Shown: positions 7,811-10,456 of the stretch, piece by piece | Numbering within the stretch: the stretch's first letter is position 1 | Layout: the number at the start of each line of letters is the position of its first letter | Assembly (NCBI GenBank): GCA_964637725.1 | Contig: CAZWXH010000062.1 | Span: 1-10,456 of the forward strand | Direction: 5' to 3' | DNA: 10,456 bases | Source: CAZWXH01 sp964637725 | GTDB taxonomy: Bacteria; Bacillota_I; Bacilli_A; Erysipelotrichales; Coprobacillaceae | Position numbers and translations under genes: made by a program | The notes under the pieces: generated by a model | Told to the model about the DNA's origin: nothing | The model's input: the letters and a program-made list of their open reading frames with translations, nothing else | The model's database searches: none

Positions 7811-7827
7811 TATTCTTGTAAAGAATA
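7811..7827. promoter_or_regulatory. Predicted LysR operator (T-N11-A palindrome)
   Basis: TATTCTT-GTA-AAGAATA is a perfect 7-3-7 inverted repeat that contains the T-N11-A signature of LysR-type regulators. Its centre (7819) is about 66 bp upstream of the predicted operon start, the classic recognition-site position, and it overlaps the -35 of the lysR promoter. This suits activation of the operon plus self-repression. Confidence 0.75.
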
Positions 7828-7844
7828 TCTGTATCGCATATAAT
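7816..7844 (+). promoter_or_regulatory. Predicted promoter of the LysR gene
   Basis: TTGTAA (7816-7821), a 17-bp spacer and a perfect TATAAT (7839-7844). The start would be near 7851, with a short leader of about 28 nt. The -35 lies inside the right half of the palindromic operator, which predicts autorepression. Confidence 0.75.
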
Positions 7845-7878
7845 AAGATTATAAAAGTATATGAAAAGAGGAATCAAA

Positions 7879-8763
7879 ATGGAATTACGTGTTTTACGCT
7901 ATTTTATTGAAGTTGCAAGAGAGCGAAGTATCACCAACGCCGCAAGACATCTTCATATTTCCCAACCAACCCTTTCAAAACAATTAAAAGATCTTGAAAG
8001 TGAACTGGGTGTCAAGTTATTCTTAAGACTAAATTATAGTATTAAACTAACTGAAGAAGGTATTCTATTAAAAAAACGCGCTGAAGATATCTTAGAAATG
8101 GCTGATAAAACTTTAGATGAATTTACACATATTAATGAAATTACTGGTGGAGATATAAGAATTGGTTGTGCTGAATCTTATAACATTAAGTACTTAACAG
8201 ATATTATTAAGGATTTTAAAGATGAATATAAGGGACTGCGTATTCACATAACAAGTGGTGATACTAAGCAAGTTACCGAACAACTAGAAAGAGGATTATC
8301 AGACTTTGCGGTTATTGTTGAACCACCTGATCTTTCAAAATATAATTACTTAAGTTTACCTCAGAAAGATACATGGGGACTTCTTATGAGAAGGGATAGT
8401 CCCCTTGCAACTAAAAAAGAAATTACTTTTAATGATTTAAAAAAATTGGATTTAATTTCATCTGCACAGTCTTTGAAGGTTGATATTCCACGATGGTGTG
8501 GAGAAAAAATGGATGATCTCAATATCATTGGAACAGTCAATCTTTTTTACAATGGAGCAATATGCGTTAGATCTGGTTTAGGGAGTATGTTGACTTTTGA
8601 TAAACTTGCAACCATAGATAATGATAGTGAACTTTGTTTTTCTCCTCTCACTCCACCACTTCAAACACAGATGTATATTATATGGAAAAAATATCAAGTT
8701 TTCACTCCCATCACACAAAAACTAATTGATATCCTTAAAGAGTGTTTTAACAACAACTCATAA
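7879..8763 (+). CDS. LysR-family transcriptional regulator, 294 aa
   Basis: Winged helix-turn-helix domain at residues 1-60 (MELRVLRYFIEVARERSITN, then AARHLHISQPTLSKQLKDLE), a linker helix to about residue 88, and a periplasmic-binding-like effector domain from about 92 to 294. Length is normal for the family. The start at 7879 is preferred over the in-frame ATG at 7861. It gives the standard family N-terminus and has AGAGGA six bases upstream, whereas 7861 lies about 10 nt after the predicted transcription start. Transcribed divergently from the six-gene operon across a 150-bp region with a T-N11-A palindrome, so it most likely controls that operon in response to a small molecule related to the pathway. 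The effector is not readable. From memory, LysR genes beside AKR/flavodoxin clusters are common in Firmicutes. Confidence 0.92.
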   Translation: MELRVLRYFIEVARERSITNAARHLHISQPTLSKQLKDLESELGVKLFLRLNYSIKLTEEGILLKKRAEDILEMADKTLDEFTHINEITGGDIRIGCAESYNIKYLTDIIKDFKDEYKGLRIHITSGDTKQVTEQLERGLSDFAVIVEPPDLSKYNYLSLPQKDTWGLLMRRDSPLATKKEITFNDLKKLDLISSAQSLKVDIPRWCGEKMDDLNIIGTVNLFYNGAICVRSGLGSMLTFDKLATIDNDSELCFSPLTPPLQTQMYIIWKKYQVFTPITQKLIDILKECFNNNS

Positions 8764-8782
8764 ATATATCTCAATAGCTTAT

Positions 8783-8811
8783 ATTCCTTTTCTAAGGGGA
8801 ATGAAATTTTT
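8783..8811 (+). terminator. Possible terminator of the LysR gene
   Basis: ATTCCTT (8783-8789) pairs with AAGG-GG-AAT (8794-8802), leaving a two-G bulge, followed by gaaattttt. It lies 20 bp past the LysR stop on the plus strand. The bulge and the interrupted T-run make it weaker than the other terminators here. Confidence 0.45.
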
Positions 8812-8828
8812 GATAACATGAATGTTGT

Positions 8829-8858
8829 AAAAAAATGACTTATCAATTGATAAGTCAT
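8829..8858 (-). terminator. Perfect-palindrome terminator of the MerR-linked flavoprotein gene
   Basis: ATGACTTATC (8835-8844) and GATAAGTCAT (8849-8858) form a perfect 10-bp stem around AATT. A run of A at 8829-8835 gives a U-tract on the minus strand. It lies about 30 bp past the stop at 8889. The two converging genes, LysR and flavoprotein, meet here. The plus-strand side has only a poor T-run. Confidence 0.8.
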
Positions 8859-8888
8859 AAATTCATTATTCTTCATTACTAGACACAA

Positions 8889-9506
8889 CTATCTGATAAA
8901 ATTTGTAAAGATATGATCTTCTTTTTGTGGAAGACCGTATTTTTCTTTTCCTAGATCAATACTCTTTAATAGAAAAGCCATATTCTTTCCTAAAGTTCTC
9001 ATAACTTGCATCCCTTCTTTATCCTGTCTTACTTCTTCAGGAGTGTTGCCATGAACACTATTCCAATATTGGCTAGAAACAACCGGCATACCAGAAATTG
9101 TAAAATACTTATTAATTTCATCAAATGTCGCACTTGCTCCACCTCTACGACAACTGACAACTGCTGCTCCTACTTTCATAGTCTTATCAGTAGTCACGCT
9201 ATAAAACAAGCGATCTATAAATGAAATTAACGTTCCATTTGCGGAAGCATAGTAAACTGGTGATCCAATCACTATTCCATCACACTCATTAAATTGAGGT
9301 GCGATTTCATTAACCAAATCATCAAAAATACATTTCCCTTTTGTCTTACATTGTCTACATCCAATGCATCCTCTTATATCTTTGTTGCCAACATGAATTA
9401 TCTCAGTCTCAACACCTTCTTGATTCAATGTTTTTGCTACCTCTTCTAGAGCAGTAAAGGTACACCCTTTTAAATTTGGACTACCATTAATTAATAAGAC
9501 TTTCAT
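8889..9506 (-). CDS. Iron-sulfur flavoprotein-like NAD(P)H-dependent oxidoreductase, 205 aa
   Basis: Flavodoxin-fold FMN protein of the same group as the one at 2104-2667. The phosphate loop is LLINGSPNLKGCTFT (4-18), the flavin loop is IGSPVYYASANGTLISF (80-96), and the cluster motif C47-x2-C50-x2-C53-x5-C59 fits the Isf [4Fe-4S] pattern. Compared with its paralogue it has about 20 extra C-terminal residues (DLGKEKYGLPQKEDHIFTNF). The start at 9506 has AAGGAGGA at ideal distance; an in-frame extension to 9551 adds nothing family-like and lies across the leader. It is divergent from a MerR gene, and its promoter carries a MerR-type long spacer, so it is the likely target of that regulator. 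The electron acceptor could be a quinone, nitro compound or other electrophile; none is shown by the sequence. Confidence 0.87.
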   Translation of the reverse strand: MKVLLINGSPNLKGCTFTALEEVAKTLNQEGVETEIIHVGNKDIRGCIGCRQCKTKGKCIFDDLVNEIAPQFNECDGIVIGSPVYYASANGTLISFIDRLFYSVTTDKTMKVGAAVVSCRRGGASATFDEINKYFTISGMPVVSSQYWNSVHGNTPEEVRQDKEGMQVMRTLGKNMAFLLKSIDLGKEKYGLPQKEDHIFTNFIR

Positions 9507-9534
9507 TTTATTTCCTCCTTTGTCTGTATTTCTA

Positions 9535-9563
9535 TTGTTTTTATATGTCATTTATATTACAAT
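9535..9563 (+). promoter_or_regulatory. Predicted promoter of the MerR gene
   Basis: TTGTTT (9535-9540), a 17-bp spacer and TACAAT (9558-9563). The start would be near 9570, so the GC-rich palindrome at 9577-9593 falls just inside the transcribed region. A bound regulator there could block its own transcription. The -10 lies within 10 bp of the oppositely directed flavoprotein -10. Confidence 0.55.
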
Positions 9564-9576
9564 AACATTGTAATAT
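9554..9576. repeat. Perfect inverted repeat holding both divergent -10 boxes
   Basis: ATATTACAAT (9554-9563), AAC, ATTGTAATAT (9567-9576): a perfect 10-3-10 palindrome. Each arm contains TACAAT in the sense of one promoter, so the merR -10 and the flavoprotein -10 face each other. It could be a second regulator site or simply two mirrored -10 boxes. Confidence 0.8.
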
Positions 9577-9597
9577 CCGGTAGTAACTACCGGTCAA
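9567..9597 (-). promoter_or_regulatory. MerR-type promoter of the flavoprotein gene (19-bp spacer)
   Basis: On the minus strand, TTGACC (9597-9592) and TACAAT (9572-9567) are separated by 19 bp instead of the usual 17. The spacer contains the palindrome around GTAGT-T-ACTAC. This is the arrangement that MerR-family activators correct by DNA distortion. The start would be near 9560, giving a leader of about 54 nt. Confidence 0.85.
9577..9593. promoter_or_regulatory. Predicted MerR operator
   Basis: CCGGTAGT-A-ACTACCGG is a perfect 8-1-8 palindrome, strikingly GC-rich against its AT-rich surroundings. It fills the -35/-10 spacer of the flavoprotein promoter. The GTAGT/ACTAC core and the placement match known MerR-family sites. 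Confidence 0.85.
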
Positions 9598-9627
9598 GAA
9601 CTTTTTATATGAAAAGGAGAATTATTG

Positions 9628-10035
9628 ATGTATACAATGAATGAAGTATGTCAAAGACTTAACATTACATACGAGACATTAAAATATTATTGTAAAGAAG
9701 GTTTAGTTCCAAATGTTAAAAGAGATAAGAATAATTATCGTGAGTTTAGTGAAAAAAATATTTTTTGGATTGAAGGAATATGTAATTTAAGAAAATGCGG
9801 AATGAGTATCCAAGATATAAAAAAATATATGAGCTATTGTTTAGAAGGAAAAGATTCTATCCCTAATAGACAAAAAATGTTAAGTGATACAAAACATATT
9901 TTATTAGAGAGAATCAATGAAATGCAGGAATCTATTTCATATATAGATAATAAACAAACATTCTATGAAGATGTCCTCTCTGGAAAAACAGAGTATACTA
10001 GTCATCTTATCGATATAAACAATAACGATCATTGA
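9628..10035 (+). CDS. MerR-family transcriptional regulator, 135 aa
   Basis: MerR winged helix-turn-helix at residues 1-70 (MYTMNEVCQRLNITYETLKY, then YCKEGLVPNVKRDKNNYREF), followed by WIEGICNLRKCGMSIQDIKK and a dimerisation coiled coil at about 80-118. The length fits the short one-domain MerR group (AdhR/NmlR-like) without a large ligand domain. Five cysteines are present (8, 22, 52, 57, 71). C52 lies one position from the sensing cysteine I recall in AdhR/NmlR relatives (IKCLR), so thiol-based sensing of electrophiles is possible but not shown. The ATG at 9628 has AAGGAG eight bases upstream; the TTG just before it is less likely. It is divergent from the flavoprotein gene across an operator of MerR type. 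No clear terminator follows before the antisense promoter at 10079. Confidence 0.9.
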   Translation: MYTMNEVCQRLNITYETLKYYCKEGLVPNVKRDKNNYREFSEKNIFWIEGICNLRKCGMSIQDIKKYMSYCLEGKDSIPNRQKMLSDTKHILLERINEMQESISYIDNKQTFYEDVLSGKTEYTSHLIDINNNDH

Positions 10036-10078
10036 TATATAACAATGGTTGCATGTATAAAGAGACAATTGAACATAC

Positions 10079-10107
10079 TTGTTTTGTATGAGTAAATATG
10101 TTATAAT
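10079..10107 (+). promoter_or_regulatory. Promoter of the antisense RNA
   Basis: TTGTTT (10079-10084), exactly 17 bp, then a perfect TATAAT (10102-10107) preceded by TGT, an extended -10. Start is expected at about 10114. It is the strongest promoter by eye in the window, as expected for an antitoxin RNA that must be abundant. Confidence 0.8.
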
Positions 10108-10113
10108 TCATAC

Positions 10114-10171
10114 GAAACGAATATAGAGATCCATTTCTCAAGGAAAAACAGGAGTTGCTGCTCCTGTTTTT
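10114..10171 (+). ncRNA. Predicted antisense antitoxin RNA (RNA II-like), about 58 nt
   Basis: Runs from the predicted start near 10114 to the shared terminator at 10144-10171. Its 5' part holds two 10-base blocks, acgaatatag (10117-10126) and tccatttctc (10130-10139). Both recur at 10261-10270 and 10273-10282, opposite the toxin start region. The RNA can therefore pair with the toxin mRNA twice: with start-codon and early-codon sequence through the blocks, and with the 3' end through the terminator. Size and plan match RNA II (about 65 nt) of the pAD1 par locus. It has no reading frame of note. Confidence 0.75.
10144..10171. terminator. Shared bidirectional terminator of toxin mRNA and antisense RNA
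   Basis: AAAAACAGGAG (10144-10154) and CTCCTGTTTTT (10161-10171) form a perfect 11-bp stem with a 6-nt loop and U-runs on both strands. The two transcripts converge and both end here, so they overlap and are complementary over this hairpin. Confidence 0.9.
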
Positions 10172-10190
10172 CTGTGCTCATTTTCAACAT

Positions 10191-10277
10191 TCATCGTTTG
10201 TCGAGCCACTTGCATATGTAATACATGATTACACCTGCTATAACAGACGAAATCACTGAGACGAATATAGTCTCCAT
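10191..10277 (-). CDS. Fst/PepA1-like type I toxin peptide, 28 aa
   Basis: A tiny membrane peptide: METIF, one hydrophobic segment (residues 4-22, VSVISSVIAGVIMYYIC in the middle), then a charged tail KWLDKR. This is the layout of the Fst/Ldr toxin superfamily. From memory it aligns without gaps to staphylococcal PepA1: IFV, the central VI-x-G and the WL-x-[KR]-R tail fall in step, although the family's central Pro is Ser here. Such peptides insert in the membrane and harm the cell when overproduced. Translation starts at ATG 10277 behind a near-ideal AAGGGGGTGA site that a hairpin can hide. Its codons (TTC, GTC, CTC, GAC, TCG) are GC-richer than those of its neighbours, hinting at separate origin. 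Family membership is strong by context; actual toxicity is inferred. Confidence 0.83.
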   Translation of the reverse strand: METIFVSVISSVIAGVIMYYICKWLDKR

Positions 10278-10281
10278 TTCT

Positions 10282-10304
10282 CTCACCCCCTTTCAAGGGA
10301 GGAG
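10282..10304 (-). promoter_or_regulatory. Leader hairpin hiding the toxin ribosome-binding site
   Basis: In the toxin mRNA, CTC-CTCCCT pairs with AGGGGG-U-GAG around a UGAA loop, giving nine base pairs with one bulged U and one G-U. The right arm is the Shine-Dalgarno sequence, ending five bases before the ATG. Fst mRNA is known to use a similar leader stem-loop to slow translation so that the antisense RNA can act first. Confidence 0.75.
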
Positions 10305-10318
10305 TTGAAAACATTTAT

Positions 10319-10352
10319 AGTATAACATAAGTTATATAGTTGTGAGTCTCAA
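10319..10352 (-). promoter_or_regulatory. Predicted promoter of the toxin mRNA
   Basis: On the minus strand an extended -10, TGT-TATACT, ends at 10319, giving a start near 10312 and a 35-nt leader that contains the hairpin. TTGAGA (10352-10347) lies 22 bp from it, but 17 bp from an overlapping alternative -10, TATGTT (10329-10324). Either reading gives a promoter immediately before the hairpin; the exact start is uncertain by about 5 bases. Confidence 0.6.
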
Positions 10353-10369
10353 CTTGATACTCAATTTGA
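10349..10369. repeat. Two tandem TCAAnTTGA palindromes upstream of the toxin
   Basis: TCAACTTGA (10349-10357) and TCAATTTGA (10361-10369), 12 bp centre to centre, so about one helical turn apart. The first overlaps the possible -35 TTGAGA of the toxin promoter. They are also flanked by GAGTC (10345) and GACTC (10368). It could be an operator, but no matching regulator is known. Confidence 0.5.
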
Positions 10370-10433
10370 CTCATGATTATTTCTTGTTTTTTTCATATAT
10401 ATAGCTAAAACATAGTGAATGATTAGTTTGTTT

Positions 10434-10456
10434 TTATAATGATGAGAACTTTTTAA
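10434..10456. repeat. 23-bp direct repeat, right copy
   Basis: Identical to bases 1-23, in the same orientation, ending at the last base of the window. It contains a TATAAT at 10435-10440, but no -35 of note. See the left copy for interpretations. Confidence 0.9.

Larger units (their letters stand above)
10117..10282. repeat. Paired direct repeats linking antisense RNA and toxin start (DRa/DRb-like)
   Basis: acgaatatag at 10117-10126 and 10261-10270; tccatttctc at 10130-10139 and 10273-10282. The gap between the blocks is 3 bases in the first pair and 2 in the second. The right-hand copies cover the toxin ATG and codons 3-6. This repeat plan is a hallmark of Fst-type loci, where it allows regulation in trans by an RNA encoded at the other end. 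Confidence 0.85.

Noticed and set aside
7861..7878. Upstream in-frame ATG of the LysR gene
   Set aside because: Too close to the predicted transcription start, and the extra residues MKRGIK are not part of the family N-terminus; AGAGGA serves the ATG at 7879.
8694..8888. Minus-strand frame of 64 codons
   Set aside because: It runs through a strong terminator palindrome and into the antisense of the LysR 3' end; no recognisable protein.
9006..9224. Plus-strand frame of 72 codons
   Set aside because: Antisense shadow of the iron-sulfur flavoprotein gene, over its conserved flavin-binding part.
10074..10090. CATAC...GTATG inverted repeat after the MerR gene as a terminator
   Set aside because: Only a 5-bp AT-rich stem with no T-run after it; it overlaps the antisense RNA -35 and is more likely incidental.
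1..10456. The window as a complete plasmid
   Set aside because: The end repeat allows a circle, but there is no replication initiator, relaxase, partition gene or recognisable origin, so plasmid status is not claimed.

Overview
The window is AT-rich low-GC Gram-positive (Bacillota) DNA. The evidence is A/T-ending codons, strong AGGAGG-type ribosome sites, U-tract terminators and a Gram-positive style lipoprotein signal. An anaerobic gut-type Erysipelotrichia or Clostridia relative is the best guess from the protein types (iron-sulfur flavoproteins, flavodoxin lipoprotein, phospho-beta-glucosidase). That is inference, not proof. No rRNA, tRNA, CRISPR array, transposase, integrase or replication gene was found.

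Layout, left to right. (1) 1-218: one copy of a 23-bp direct repeat at the very edge, then two leftward terminators. (2) 219-1777 (-): a two-gene unit, a histidine phosphatase followed 2 bp later by an aldo/keto reductase. (3) 1778-2103: very AT-rich spacer with a terminator. (4) 2104-7728 (-): a tightly spaced six-gene operon. In transcription order it encodes a GH1 6-phospho-beta-glucosidase, a 77-aa Cys-rich protein, an alpha/beta hydrolase, an aldo/keto reductase, a lipoprotein with a flavodoxin domain fused to an aldo/keto reductase, and an iron-sulfur flavoprotein. (5) 7879-8763 (+): a divergent LysR regulator. A T-N11-A palindrome lies at about -66 of the operon promoter and overlaps the regulator's own -35. 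(6) 8889-9506 (-): a second iron-sulfur flavoprotein, divergent from a MerR regulator at 9628-10035 (+). Its promoter has the long 19-bp spacer, with a central palindrome, that MerR proteins act on. (7) 10079-10352: a locus with the full architecture of an Fst/par-type type I toxin-antitoxin system. It has a 28-aa membrane peptide, a convergent antisense RNA of about 58 nt, a shared bidirectional terminator, repeats that let the antisense pair with the toxin start, and a hairpin over the toxin ribosome site. (8) The second copy of the 23-bp repeat ends the window.

How the genes may work together: the LysR operon joins a glycoside-cleaving enzyme to several NAD(P)H- or flavin-dependent reductases. 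One reading is hydrolysis of an imported phosphorylated aryl-glucoside followed by reduction or detoxification of the reactive aglycone, with LysR sensing it. The MerR/flavoprotein pair looks like a separate electrophile or redox response using a paralogous reductase. These pathway readings are inference. The promoters, operators and RNA elements are read directly from the bases. The most noteworthy items are the Fst-like toxin-antitoxin locus, which is too short for ordinary gene callers, the exact terminal repeat, and the exported flavodoxin-reductase fusion.
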